A DNA stretch of 64,000 nt from Phototrophicus methaneseepsis. GTDB lineage: Bacteria; Chloroflexota; Anaerolineae; Aggregatilineales; Phototrophicaceae. Numbering within the stretch: position 1 is the stretch's first letter; each line of letters starts with the position of its first letter. Shown in pieces: positions 16,567 to 25,684 of this stretch. A program made the translations under genes and the position numbers. Where the stretch lies: NCBI RefSeq assembly GCF_015500095.1, contig NZ_CP062983.1:1426001-1490000 (forward strand). The letters are read 5' to 3'. Below the pieces are notes generated by a model that was given only the letters and a program-made list of their open reading frames with translations, was not told the DNA's origin and ran no database searches.

Positions 16567-18183
16567 CTACGTTTTGTTGAGAATTGTCCCTGTGAGGGTT
16601 AGCCCCATATCCATGAACTGGTCCCTGACCTGCATGGCCTCCGCTCGGTCTGTGCGGCTGGCTTCAATGACGATCAGTGCCGATGCATTGACCTTTGCCG
16701 CCAGCGTATAACCATCTGCATAATCCATTGCCGGTGGCGAATCGAAGAGGATGACGTTGTAATTGCCGATGTCGATCAGGCGTTCAATCGTGCGCTCGAT
16801 ATTTTCAAAGCCGATGATATGCGGACTAAGGGTATCCGGGGTGGCCCCACAGGCAACGACATCTAACGAACCGATATCCGGCACGCTCTGAATATTGATG
16901 CAATCCAGGAAGTCATCTGTCGCATTTTTCTGGAAGATCTTTGGGTTGCTGCGCGCTTCTGTCAGCAGGGTGGCAAGGCCCTTATCATTGCTGAGTTCAA
17001 AGACTTGATGCAGCTTGGGGTTACGGATGTCGCTATCGACCAGAAGCACACGGGCGCCTGTTTCAGCGATGCTCAGGGCGAGGTTCGCCGCGATGAAGGT
17101 GCGCCCTTCGTTGCCCCTTGTGCTAGAAATAAGGTAAACCCGCGATTCCCTATTGCTGGCCGTTTCGTCTAAGGAAGATTCTTTTGAAAATAATAAGCTC
17201 GTCCGCATGGAACGGAAGTCTTCCGCGATGGTGGAGTTGGGCATGTCCCGGACGACTTTATAGCGCGTGGGCTGGTTGTTGATTGTGCGTATGGAAGGCA
17301 CACTCGCCATCACAGGTAGGCTGAGAGCACGCCGCAATTCAACTTCTGTGCGGATGCTGCGATTGGTGTAATCGAGAAGCAGCACCAGGGATGTCGCCAG
17401 GATAATACCTACAACAGCACCAGCCGCCCCGATAATAATGGGCGAGATACCTGTTTCTTCCAGGTTAGGCTCGGCGGCTTCCAACACTTCCAGCGAATTC
17501 ACCTTCTCAGATAGTGCAAGATAAGCATCCAGTAGTTGGGCCAACGTCTGCTGAGATGTGACGATGCGATCAGACAACATGTTGTACTGGTCCATCAACA
17601 GGGATTCTGTCGATAGGAACTCAATTTCTTGCGCTTCCTCAATCCGGCCTAGAATATCCGCTGCTTGCTGGCGCGTGGAAGCAATTTGTTCTTGCAGGTC
17701 ATCAATCTGCTGTCCGATGAGCGTCAGGCGGCTTTCTTCTTCCGGCGTGAGGTCTGTCGGGGCTGTCTCAATCAGCTTTTGGGCGACGGTATTGGCAATA
17801 TCTGCTGCGATGTAGGGATCATCATAGACTGAATCGATGATCAGAATGGGCGTATCCGGGACAATGCTCGCGCCAATGAGTTCGTTAAAGTCTTCATAAC
17901 TGATATCGAGGCCCAGTTCTTCTATCGCCGGGACGAGTGTCTCTCGTGAACGCACGAGTTCCAGATACAGGATTGCGAGTCGTTCAGAAAGCTCTAGCGT
18001 ATTGACGTTTGGGTTCGGTGCACTGATGACGTTACCGATTAAGAGGCGCGCTTCCGATGTGTAAGAAGGGGCCTGGCGAGAGTATAAAAAGTAAGTAGCT
18101 CCCCCGGTGATGAGCGCTGCCAGGACGATAATCCATAATCGTCTGATAATCAGGTTGATATAACGAACGCCTTCATTTTCCAT
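16567..18183 (-). CDS. Wzz/CpsD-like polysaccharide chain-length protein with altered kinase P-loop
   Basis: A 538-residue protein joining a Wzz-type domain and a CpsD/CapB-type ATPase. Two transmembrane helices (about 16-35 and 248-270) flank a periplasmic coiled-coil region. The cytoplasmic part has Walker A-prime VLLVDSDIRNP and Walker B VILFDSPPAMD, but the Walker A reads STRGNEGRTFIAANLA: the invariant Lys is Arg (about residue 361). There is also no C-terminal tyrosine cluster; the protein ends GTILNKT. It therefore may regulate chain length without acting as a tyrosine kinase. Start at 18183 chosen over an ATG at 18216 because of AGGGA upstream and the fit of the first helix. Neighbours are GT4, Wzy-like and flippase genes. 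Confidence 0.87.
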   Translation of the reverse strand: MENEGVRYINLIIRRLWIIVLAALITGGATYFLYSRQAPSYTSEARLLIGNVISAPNPNVNTLELSERLAILYLELVRSRETLVPAIEELGLDISYEDFNELIGASIVPDTPILIIDSVYDDPYIAADIANTVAQKLIETAPTDLTPEEESRLTLIGQQIDDLQEQIASTRQQAADILGRIEEAQEIEFLSTESLLMDQYNMLSDRIVTSQQTLAQLLDAYLALSEKVNSLEVLEAAEPNLEETGISPIIIGAAGAVVGIILATSLVLLLDYTNRSIRTEVELRRALSLPVMASVPSIRTINNQPTRYKVVRDMPNSTIAEDFRSMRTSLLFSKESSLDETASNRESRVYLISSTRGNEGRTFIAANLALSIAETGARVLLVDSDIRNPKLHQVFELSNDKGLATLLTEARSNPKIFQKNATDDFLDCINIQSVPDIGSLDVVACGATPDTLSPHIIGFENIERTIERLIDIGNYNVILFDSPPAMDYADGYTLAAKVNASALIVIEASRTDRAEAMQVRDQFMDMGLTLTGTILNKT

Positions 18184-18403
18184 ATGACATGATTCCCTAT
18201 CTTTGTTCGCATGCACGTTACTGGCAGGCGATGCATGCTATGAGGTAAATCTTGATAAGGTTCTTAACTGTGGCTAACACTATAGCATAACCAGACTGAC
18301 GAGAAGGTAAGGTTAAAGGGCGATCTGTAAGAATGAGAACTGAACTATACCCTGAAATAAATGATGTCACTCGTCGCTTAGCCACTGTTTACTTGACGAT
18401 ACG

Positions 18404-19606
18404 CTACGATGTTGTTTGTGACGATGCATTAACTTGCTGATGGGCATCATCGAGCGCTTGCTGGTAAATCTCAATCAATGTTTTGTAATTGCGATCAGCC
18501 GTATAGAGTTCTGTGAACTTCTGGCGAGCATTGTGCCCCATCGCAATAGTGCTTTGCTTCGATTCCCACATTGAACGCGCCTGAGTCGCCAGATCATCTG
18601 CGTCACCGGGCTTAAAGTATTCGCCCGTCTCCCCTTTGATGACAAGGCTGGTCGGCGCGCCTAATTCGGATGCGATAACGGGCTTGCCACAGGCGTATGC
18701 CTCGACAATCGAAAGGCCAAAAGGCTCGTTCCACTGGGATGGAAATACCAGTCCCAGGGATTGCTTCATCATCGTCAGCGTTTCGTTACGGCGGCGTTGG
18801 CCCATCATCATAACGTGTGTCATATTGTGTTCAGCGATGTAATCTTGCATTTCCTGCATTAAGGGACCATCCCCCAGGACCATAAGTGGAATATCCGGGA
18901 GCTGCCGCCACGCTTCTAGCATGGTGAGTACGCCTTTTTCTTCCACCAATCGCCCGACATAGAGCATATAATCGCCGCCATCCTGGCCGATACCTGGGTC
19001 TTCATCCAGGAAGTTCGGCTTGATTGAAATCCGCGAGGGATCAATGCCCCCTTCGCTGAATTTGCGGCGTGCATATTCCGTTAGGACGATGTATCGATTC
19101 ACCTGCTTATGGTACGTCCGCAGGGTTCGATGAACGCCCAGCATCCCGGCGACAACCATGGACTGTGCTTTGGAGTTGCGGTAACAGCTGTGTTGAATGC
19201 CTGAGACAGGGAAGCGCATAAAGCAGTCTTCACAGACATGTCCATCCCGGTAAAACGTCCCCGGCAGGCAGTATAGCCGATAGTTATGGAGTGTCTGCAC
19301 AACGGCGACATTCTCCGCCTGAGCGGCATAATAAGCTGCTGGTGATATAAGTGCCAATGTATTGTGGAAGTGAGCCACCTCTGTATGGTGTGTACGAAAA
19401 ATATGGCGTAATTCGCGGTATGTACGTCGATTCCAAATAGCTGCCTGAGCCAGACTTAAACGGCTCATATTGGCAACATCATCATTATGAACACTGTAAC
19501 GTATGACATTGTGTCCATGAGACTCCAGCATGGCGGCTTCTGCACGAAAAACGTAATCCTCGCCACCTGGATTTTGATAATAATTATGAGCGATGAGTAT
19601 ATTCAT
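18404..19606 (-). CDS. Glycosyltransferase family 4 protein
   Basis: A 400-residue GT-B fold retaining glycosyltransferase. The N terminus MNILIAHNYYQNPGGEDYVF with its Gly-Gly-Glu is the acceptor-side loop typical of this GT4 group. The donor side has LYVGRLVEEKGVLTMLEAW, MVLGDGPLM and the E-x7-E motif EPFGLSIVEA followed by GKPVIASELGAP. A Cys-rich stretch, CLPGTFYRDGHVCEDC, about residues 115-130, is a feature of one GT4 subgroup and may bind a metal. It transfers a sugar to the growing lipid-linked unit on the cytoplasmic side; donor and linkage are unknown. The gene is divergent from the Wzy-like gene across a 457-base spacer. Confidence 0.88.
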   Translation of the reverse strand: MNILIAHNYYQNPGGEDYVFRAEAAMLESHGHNVIRYSVHNDDVANMSRLSLAQAAIWNRRTYRELRHIFRTHHTEVAHFHNTLALISPAAYYAAQAENVAVVQTLHNYRLYCLPGTFYRDGHVCEDCFMRFPVSGIQHSCYRNSKAQSMVVAGMLGVHRTLRTYHKQVNRYIVLTEYARRKFSEGGIDPSRISIKPNFLDEDPGIGQDGGDYMLYVGRLVEEKGVLTMLEAWRQLPDIPLMVLGDGPLMQEMQDYIAEHNMTHVMMMGQRRRNETLTMMKQSLGLVFPSQWNEPFGLSIVEAYACGKPVIASELGAPTSLVIKGETGEYFKPGDADDLATQARSMWESKQSTIAMGHNARQKFTELYTADRNYKTLIEIYQQALDDAHQQVNASSQTTS

Positions 19607-20063
19607 CTATCCCCCAAAGATGCTGAACGTCTCACCTTTAAACCTAAGAGACACGTCAGCTACGATAGATTATGGTACAGATCCCCTGGATGGTAGCTTA
19701 GCACAGATATAAGCATGAAAGGTGCACTCAAGGCCCTGGCAAGGCCGAATCCTTACAGTTTAATCAGTTATAGCAACCACAAAGTAGGTTTTGTTTTAGC
19801 TGCTATTATTTCCTAATGACCTAACAGTGACCTAAATTGTGTGATGTTAAATAGTGGATTGCTGAATAGCCTTAATGTAAGTTAATCTAGTTCAAGGTAG
19901 ATATATTGTAATACAAATTAATAGCAAAAACCTGTGTAATTCTGTTGGTGCCTTTAAAGGCACGTCATGTACAATATTTTCTTGTCGCCTGATGAGGCGC
20001 GATATATGCATAAGCGACCTGTGTTGTATCAACCTGCTGATATAGAGCCGAATGTGAAAAAAG
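19607..20063. promoter_or_regulatory. Divergent regulatory spacer of the polysaccharide locus
   Basis: 457 AT-rich bases between the divergent GT4 and Wzy-like genes. TGACCTAA occurs twice in direct orientation at 19817-19824 and 19828-19835 (one helical turn apart). A perfect 16-bp palindrome GTGCCTTTAAAGGCAC is at 19948-19963 and a hairpin CGCCT-GATG-AGGCG at 19986-19999. These look like regulator sites or leader structures for the Wzy-like gene. No gene of convincing quality is present. Confidence 0.5.
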
Positions 20064-21587
20064 ATGGCTGAGCTTTTTAAGTCCATCCAGGATATCAACG
20101 AACGACATTTTCACCTGTTGCATGGCATACGCATGGCGATCCTGACGATGATTCTATCGTTAGTAGGTGCCATCGCGACAGCCAAGCTTGGTTTGTTGGC
20201 TGTGCCCGTCGCCGGGGCTTTGCTCGTCACAGTCATGATTCTATTTGTGGGTTATAAGCTCTGGTGGAATCTGGTTATCTTCATCCTCTTTGGCTATATG
20301 TTCTTCAGCCGGGGGTTTGCTTCCATCGGTTTCAATCCTTTGTTTATTGGCGAAATCACACTTGCTTTGGGCGTGCTGACGCTGCTGCTCCTGCCATTTA
20401 GCAATCGCATTCGTATTGTGAGCTGGCGGCGTCTCTATCAGCCTGAAGTTATCCTCATTATCCTGATCATTGGCTGGAACTTATTCCGCACCCTCCCATA
20501 CATATCTGCCTACAAATTCGATGCTTTGCGCGATGCCGTACTCTATGGGTACGCCATCTATGCCGTGCTGATCGTCTTGCTGGTGCGTAAAGAAGATATT
20601 GATGGGTTTATCCGTTGGTTTGGCCTCTTAATCCCCTTCGCCCTGGTGTGGTCGCTGCCGCTGTTTTTCAATTCCCGCATGAACCTCATTCCATTGGCTT
20701 TCCCCGGTTCCCCATTCCCCTTTATCTATAGCAAAGGGACGGATACAGGTGTTCATCTGGCGGGGATAGTGGCCTTCATGCTGTTACAACTGGACCAGGT
20801 GCATCAGCCCCGCGCCCGCTGGTTGATCTGGTTCAACTGGATTATGTGGGCGCTCAGTACTGTTTTTCACGGGTCCGCTGGCCGGGCGTTGCTCTTATGC
20901 AACGGCGTTAGCGCGGGCGTGGTCTTCTTGCTGCGGCCACTCCAAAGCCGTTGGGATCGCCCTGTGCTGTTGGGTATCCTGGTGATCTGCATTATGCTGA
21001 TGACCGATACGTATACCGCTAAAATTGAGCTTGGCAACGACCGCGATATCTCTGCAGAGCAGTTGGTCGCAAATGTGATTAGCATCTTCTCTGAAGGCGA
21101 TGATTCCCAGGGCAGCCTGGAAGGCACCAAACAGTGGCGGCTGGATTGGTGGGACAAAATTATGGATTACACCTTCAACGGCCCCTACTTCTGGACTGGG
21201 AAAGGTTACGGCGTCAACCTTGCAAACTCGGATGGCTTCCAGGTGCTGGAAGATGAATCGCTGCGCAGCCCTCACAACGGCCATATGACATTTTTAGCGC
21301 GTGGCGGTGTGCCTGGGTTTGCTTTATGGGTCGCCTTGCTGGTGGTCGTTCATCTCCGTTTGCTGCGTTACGCGCTGGTAAAGTGGACCTCGGAGCCAAT
21401 CAAAGCGCGGTATGCTGTATGGTTCCTGGCTTATTTGCTGGCACATGCCCTTGTGACGAGTTTCGATGTCTTTTTAGAAGGGCCGATGGCTGGTATCTGG
21501 TTCTGGTCGTTAGTGGGGATGTCTGTCGCTTACTTCACCAACGAAGACACAAAGCACGATCCTGTCGCGTTGCGAAAGAAAGCCTAA
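20064..21587 (+). CDS. O-antigen polymerase/ligase-like (Wzy/WaaL) membrane protein
   Basis: A 507-residue polytopic membrane protein with about 11 to 12 hydrophobic helices and a large hydrophilic loop between about residues 315 and 400 (from DTYTAKIELGND to DESLRSPHNGHMTF). The segment after it, RSPHNGHMTFLARGGVPGFALW, is typical of the O-antigen ligase/polymerase superfamily: a His-Asn pair followed by a Gly-rich helix start. It should polymerise lipid-linked repeat units or ligate glycans at the outer face of the membrane. The gene heads a plus-strand group with two GT4 genes. RBS is weak (GAAAAAAG). Polymerase versus ligase cannot be decided from sequence. Confidence 0.78.
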   Translation: MAELFKSIQDINERHFHLLHGIRMAILTMILSLVGAIATAKLGLLAVPVAGALLVTVMILFVGYKLWWNLVIFILFGYMFFSRGFASIGFNPLFIGEITLALGVLTLLLLPFSNRIRIVSWRRLYQPEVILIILIIGWNLFRTLPYISAYKFDALRDAVLYGYAIYAVLIVLLVRKEDIDGFIRWFGLLIPFALVWSLPLFFNSRMNLIPLAFPGSPFPFIYSKGTDTGVHLAGIVAFMLLQLDQVHQPRARWLIWFNWIMWALSTVFHGSAGRALLLCNGVSAGVVFLLRPLQSRWDRPVLLGILVICIMLMTDTYTAKIELGNDRDISAEQLVANVISIFSEGDDSQGSLEGTKQWRLDWWDKIMDYTFNGPYFWTGKGYGVNLANSDGFQVLEDESLRSPHNGHMTFLARGGVPGFALWVALLVVVHLRLLRYALVKWTSEPIKARYAVWFLAYLLAHALVTSFDVFLEGPMAGIWFWSLVGMSVAYFTNEDTKHDPVALRKKA

Positions 21588-21671
21588 AGAAAGCCTGACG
21601 AAGCATGGCCCAAGAAGACCTTTTTATTCGACTGGTTGCGATGCCGTCTCAAACACAGTAGGCAGATTATC

Positions 21672-22862
21672 ATGCGGATAGCGATATTCGACTATCAGAT
21701 GCCGCCGAATAATGCCATTAGCCAGTGTATTCAACGTTTGATCCTCGCACAATGCGAAGAACACGAATTCACGGTCTTTGCCATCGCCTACGACAACCCA
21801 CGCCCTGACCGCATTCAATTCGTGCGTGTCCCTGCGATACAATGGCCTCTGTTCGTGCTCTTCCTCACGTATCACATCATGGCTTGCCTGGTTTACGGTT
21901 GGTATCGGCTGCGGACGGGGCACAAGTTCGATGTGATTCAGAGTGTGGAGAGCAACACGCTCATGGGCACGCTGATCTATTCTCAATTTTGCCACCGTGC
22001 TTATCTGGACCATCATTGGGCTGCGACCCGCCCCACAGGCTTACGGCGCTGGGCGCGCTGGCTGGATCATCAACTGCATGCCCTGATAGAGCCTTTCGCC
22101 TATAACAAAGCGAAGTGGATTGTCGTCCCATCGCATGGGCTGGCAAAAGAACTGCAAGAAACGTATCCGCAAACAGCCGACAAAGTCCGTATCATCACCA
22201 ACCCCATTTCTATGGCGGATATGCTGTCTCGTGACGGATACGATCAGGTGGCGCAGCGTCGTAAGTGGGGCTTTGAGGCTGATGACCTGGTGATGGTCTT
22301 TGCCGCATTGGGCCATTTTGAACGTAAGGGCCTCCCGTTGTTATTACAGGCGATGCAGCAGGTTAAGCAGCAGGCCAAGCAGCAACAGACAATTCCATCA
22401 TCAGCGCTTAAGCTTATTGTCGTCGGTGGCAGCGAAAAGACGCTAATCGCATATCAGCAGATGAGTGAGACGCTCGGCCTGATGGACGATGTGGTTTTTG
22501 TAGGGATGCAGCCTGATATTCGCCCTTTTTTGTGGATGGGAGATCTATTTGTATTCCCGTCTTTGTACGAGACGTTCTCAATGGTTTGCTACGAAGCAGC
22601 GGCAGCAGGGCTACCCTTGCTTGTGAGTTCGCTCTATGGCGTGGAAGACATGCTCAAGAATGGCTATAATGGGTGGAACATAGCGCGTACGGTCGACGCA
22701 TATGCTGAAAAAATCGCATACAGCCTCACACATCGGCAGGAACTCCGCCAGATGGGGCAGCGCGCGATTGCTTCCGCTCAGAGTGCGGATGTCCATCATT
22801 TTATAGAAGGATGGCGTCATCAATACCAGTCGATTGCTCAGGACCTCTCCCGAACTCATTGA
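21672..22862 (+). CDS. Glycosyltransferase family 4 protein
   Basis: A 396-residue GT-B fold glycosyltransferase. N-terminal MRIAIFDYQMPPNNAISQ begins the acceptor Rossmann domain; the donor domain has HFERKGLPLLLQAM, KLIVVGGSEKT and the E-x7-E pair in ETFSMVCYEAAAAGLPLLVS followed by YGVEDML. The frame is open from a TTG at 21636, but ATG at 21672 matches the family's usual first strand. It starts 84 bases after the Wzy-like gene, and the two are likely co-transcribed. A Gln-rich stretch (VKQQAKQQQ, about residues 230-240) is unusual in the donor domain and probably a surface loop. Donor sugar unknown. Confidence 0.85.
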   Translation: MRIAIFDYQMPPNNAISQCIQRLILAQCEEHEFTVFAIAYDNPRPDRIQFVRVPAIQWPLFVLFLTYHIMACLVYGWYRLRTGHKFDVIQSVESNTLMGTLIYSQFCHRAYLDHHWAATRPTGLRRWARWLDHQLHALIEPFAYNKAKWIVVPSHGLAKELQETYPQTADKVRIITNPISMADMLSRDGYDQVAQRRKWGFEADDLVMVFAALGHFERKGLPLLLQAMQQVKQQAKQQQTIPSSALKLIVVGGSEKTLIAYQQMSETLGLMDDVVFVGMQPDIRPFLWMGDLFVFPSLYETFSMVCYEAAAAGLPLLVSSLYGVEDMLKNGYNGWNIARTVDAYAEKIAYSLTHRQELRQMGQRAIASAQSADVHHFIEGWRHQYQSIAQDLSRTH

Positions 22863-23273
22863 TCCTCGTCCTGTGCATCGTATGCCAGAGCAACCACAAC
22901 TGAATCGACCTGTCCAGCTTGCATCGCTTGCACCCCATGAGCAACGAATCTACGATCCTTTCAAAGTTGAAAGGGGAAAAATCACCCTGAAAGGCTGAGT
23001 TTAGGCGGGCTTATCTATAGTTCATTATGCCTTGTCCTATGATGCACATTTGTGATCCACAGTTATGATGCGCATTTGAAAATGCCCATTCAGGTAAGCA
23101 ATACTCAGATAGGGGTAGCGGCTCTGTTCAGAGGAGAGTCATCATGTGAATCGGACGATCGCATTCACAGCCCCATGGTGTGATATATGAAAGCCATCCT
23201 ATGCGTTTATCCTGTCTAGACGCTTTACAGACCAATACTGCAACGCAAATTCAGTGATAGGGGGAAATGACCG
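22863..23273. other. Intergenic region with a repeated element
   Basis: 411 bases without a gene. A 15-base direct repeat TATGATGC(A/G)CATTTG is at 23038-23052 and 23064-23078, 26 bases apart. A hairpin CCTTTCAA-AG-TTGAAAGG is at 22957-22974, without a T-run. The region should hold the promoter of the next GT4 gene. Confidence 0.4.
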
Positions 23274-24557
23274 ATGACGTTAAGTAGCAAGCAGCGGCGG
23301 CTCAAGATTTTAATCTCGGCCTATGCCTGTCGTCCAAATCGTGGTTCAGAGCCAGGTACAGGCTGGCATACCGTGGTTGAATTGAGCAAGCATCACGATT
23401 TATGGGTGATTGCCTGTGTTGAAGATCAGCCTGATATTGAAAAATACATCGCAGAGCACCCTATGCCCAGCGTGACGTGGATCTTCTATGATTTCACAGG
23501 GCTCTTGATGAGCCGGCGCTCCAATGAAATCATTCGCCGTGTACATTATGGGCTGTGGCAGCACCTGGCTTACGGCACGGCTAAAAAGCTGACGGAAGAA
23601 GTCCCCTTTGATGTATCCCTGCACATCACCCTGGGTAGTTACTGGCGTCCGAGCTTCCTGGCTCGCCTGCCGATCCCGTTTGTATGGGGGCCGGTCGGTG
23701 GTGCGGAGAATGCGCCTATGCGCTGGTATCGTCACCTGGATATGGGGACGATCCTCTGGGAATTACCCAAAGTCATCATGGAAGAATCATCGCGCCTGCT
23801 AGACCCATCTGTGCGCAACACAGCTCGTCAGGCGACGATTACCCTCGTGCCTACGGAACGCACCTATAAGCGCGTCAAAACCCTGGGCGCTGGCGACATC
23901 CGTTATGTGCCGCAGGTTCGGCTGCCGCTCAGCGATATCGACATGTTGAAGTCACTCCCCCCAAGAGAAGACTCTGATACTGTGCGCTTCTTTAGCTCTG
24001 GCCGTCTGGTAGGCTGGAAGGGCATCCAATTTGCGCTGCGCGCCTTCGCCAAAGTCGCCAGAGAAGTCCCCAATGTGGAGTATTATCACGTGGGCGATGG
24101 GGGCCTGATTGATGAAATCCGCGCCCTGGCGGAAGAATTAGGCGTTGCGGATCGCTTCGTCATCTTTGAAGGCAAGAGCCGTGAAGAAAACTTAGAGATG
24201 ATGGCGGATTCCGATGTGTTCATGTTCCCCTGCCTGCACGATGAACCCGGCTGGGTCGTCTTAGAAGCCATGGCGATTGGCCGCCCTATTGTCTTCCTTA
24301 AGGGGATGCCGCGCACGCCAAATGCACACAAATTCGGCTTCGGGGCAGATTCTAACAGCCTCGATGGTGCTATTGAAGAAATGTACCAGGCCATGCTTAA
24401 ATTGGCTAAAGACCCTGCGTTGCGCAAAGAAATGGGCCAGATCGCGCAGCAGGAAATGGATGAATACCTCTGTTTCGAAAAGACGACTGAAGAACTGGCC
24501 GATATTCTGGCAGAAGCCGCACAGCCTCAATCTGTGGCGGTGCCAGCACCCGCCTGA
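23274..24557 (+). CDS. Glycosyltransferase family 4 protein
   Basis: A 427-residue GT-B fold retaining glycosyltransferase. The acceptor domain begins LKILISAYACRPNRGSEPGTGW, with the GSEPGxGW motif that marks a large group of exopolysaccharide GT4 enzymes. Further motifs are VWGPVGGAENAP (about 135-146), SGRLVGWKGIQFALRAF and the E-x7-E pair in DEPGWVVLEAMAIGRP. The start is supported by GGGGGA a few bases upstream. A 411-base spacer with direct repeats precedes it, so it likely has its own promoter. It ends at a perfect 13-bp terminator. It is the last recognisable polysaccharide gene of the locus. The donor sugar cannot be assigned. Confidence 0.87.
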   Translation: MTLSSKQRRLKILISAYACRPNRGSEPGTGWHTVVELSKHHDLWVIACVEDQPDIEKYIAEHPMPSVTWIFYDFTGLLMSRRSNEIIRRVHYGLWQHLAYGTAKKLTEEVPFDVSLHITLGSYWRPSFLARLPIPFVWGPVGGAENAPMRWYRHLDMGTILWELPKVIMEESSRLLDPSVRNTARQATITLVPTERTYKRVKTLGAGDIRYVPQVRLPLSDIDMLKSLPPREDSDTVRFFSSGRLVGWKGIQFALRAFAKVAREVPNVEYYHVGDGGLIDEIRALAEELGVADRFVIFEGKSREENLEMMADSDVFMFPCLHDEPGWVVLEAMAIGRPIVFLKGMPRTPNAHKFGFGADSNSLDGAIEEMYQAMLKLAKDPALRKEMGQIAQQEMDEYLCFEKTTEELADILAEAAQPQSVAVPAPA

Positions 24558-24600
24558 TGTGGAGCGGTCGATCTACCGGGACGATAGAACGGGACACGCG

Positions 24601-24637
24601 AACAGGGCACTTTTTGAAAGTGCCCTGTTTGCTTTTA
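24601..24637 (+). terminator. Intrinsic terminator after GT4 gene
   Basis: Perfect 13-bp stem AACAGGGCACTTT (24601-24613) with AAAGTGCCCTGTT (24617-24629), 3-base loop and a T-rich tail on the plus strand only. Confidence 0.88.
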
Positions 24638-24661
24638 ATGGCACGTCTTTAATGGCATGTC
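24634..24661. repeat. 14-bp tandem repeat
   Basis: TTTAATGGCA(C/T)GTC occurs twice head to tail (24634-24647 and 24648-24661). It starts inside the terminator tail and touches the stop codon of the nucleoside hydrolase on the other strand. Confidence 0.7.
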
Positions 24662-25598
24662 ATGGCTGTGATGTGCTGTAGCCGCTGAGCCTGAGTTTAT
24701 CGAATAAGTCACGGAAGATAGCGTCCCGGTCTACAGCGGTGGCTGTACGGATGAAGTGGCGCGAATGATCTTCGCTCCATGTCACCTGGTCCGTCAACAC
24801 AGGGCTATGAACGAGGTTCGTTGGCACCCAATCCGGGTTGATGAGCCATGCGATGGTAATGATGTCCCAGATCACCTTGGAATGGGCATAATGATCTGGC
24901 ATGTAGGCTTCGTAAATATCATAGAGATAATCCCCCACGTGGCTTTTGCCATGCATAAAGGCGTCTAGCTCTGCCAGGGTGGTGGCTAGATGGGTTGTCA
25001 CGCCGTTGCAAGGCATATGGATAAGCGGCACGCCGCTATCCAGTACGACGCGGGCAGCGGGGACATCCTGTTGGAGGTTGAACTCCTGCGTATGCGGCCA
25101 GTAGAGCGCATGCCCACCCAGCCACACAACGACGATATGCTCAATAATGGTTGGTTCCAGCAAAATGGCTGATGCAATATTGGTGATCGCCCCGATGGCA
25201 ACCACATACAGCGGATCATCCTCTGGGCTGGCTAATGCGCGCTGGATCAAATCCTGCACCGCAGGGCTATCTTGCGGCACTAGGCCCACGCCGAGATAGT
25301 CCATCGCCCCTTTATAGACGAAGCCTTCCGGCGAGCGTCCCAGCCGTTCCAGCAGGCGCAAAATCTCTGCATAACTGTGTTCCATGCCATCGCCGGGGCT
25401 GGTAGAGCGATCATTGAAGAACGGCGCTGCATAAATCGCTTCGACGTTCATATCCTCCGTTGAGAGCAAGGCATATACCACGGCGAATTGATCGTCAATT
25501 TCATTATAAGTATCGGTATCCAACACCATCCGCACTTTTTTCTGGGGTGGCTCCAACCGGGTGAGGCGCACTACCTCCGGGATATGAGGGAAGGTCAT
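24660..25598 (-). CDS. Inosine-uridine preferring nucleoside hydrolase family protein
   Basis: A 312-residue hydrolase that splits N-ribosyl bonds of nucleosides. The calcium site and ribose pocket begin with LDTDTYNEIDDQFA, the family hallmark D-T-D-x-x-N-E-x-D-D (Asp27, Asp29, Asn32, Asp35, Asp36). Further on are VVWLGGHAL and EFNLQQDVPAARVVLDSGV, matching the usual N-x-x-x-D-P-x-A segment (Gln-Asp-Val here instead of Asp-Pro), and a late His/Asp-containing helix. Length is usual. It acts in the cytoplasm in salvage or scavenging. It is convergent with the GT4 gene and lies downstream of the IsdG-like gene, separated from it by a terminator. Confidence 0.85.
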   Translation of the reverse strand: MTFPHIPEVVRLTRLEPPQKKVRMVLDTDTYNEIDDQFAVVYALLSTEDMNVEAIYAAPFFNDRSTSPGDGMEHSYAEILRLLERLGRSPEGFVYKGAMDYLGVGLVPQDSPAVQDLIQRALASPEDDPLYVVAIGAITNIASAILLEPTIIEHIVVVWLGGHALYWPHTQEFNLQQDVPAARVVLDSGVPLIHMPCNGVTTHLATTLAELDAFMHGKSHVGDYLYDIYEAYMPDHYAHSKVIWDIITIAWLINPDWVPTNLVHSPVLTDQVTWSEDHSRHFIRTATAVDRDAIFRDLFDKLRLSGYSTSQP

Positions 25599-25631
25599 TT
25601 TTACAGCGTCCTTGGGTGCTCAAAAAGTGGC

Positions 25632-25676
25632 TCAAATAAAACGCGGCCCACTATGAACTTGCTTACGTGGGCCGCG
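25632..25676 (-). terminator. Intrinsic terminator after IsdG-like gene
   Basis: Perfect 10-bp G+C-rich stem CGCGGCCCAC (25642-25651) with GTGGGCCGCG (25667-25676); on the minus strand TTTTATTT follows at once. Confidence 0.85.
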
Positions 25677-25684
25677 CCGGGTGC

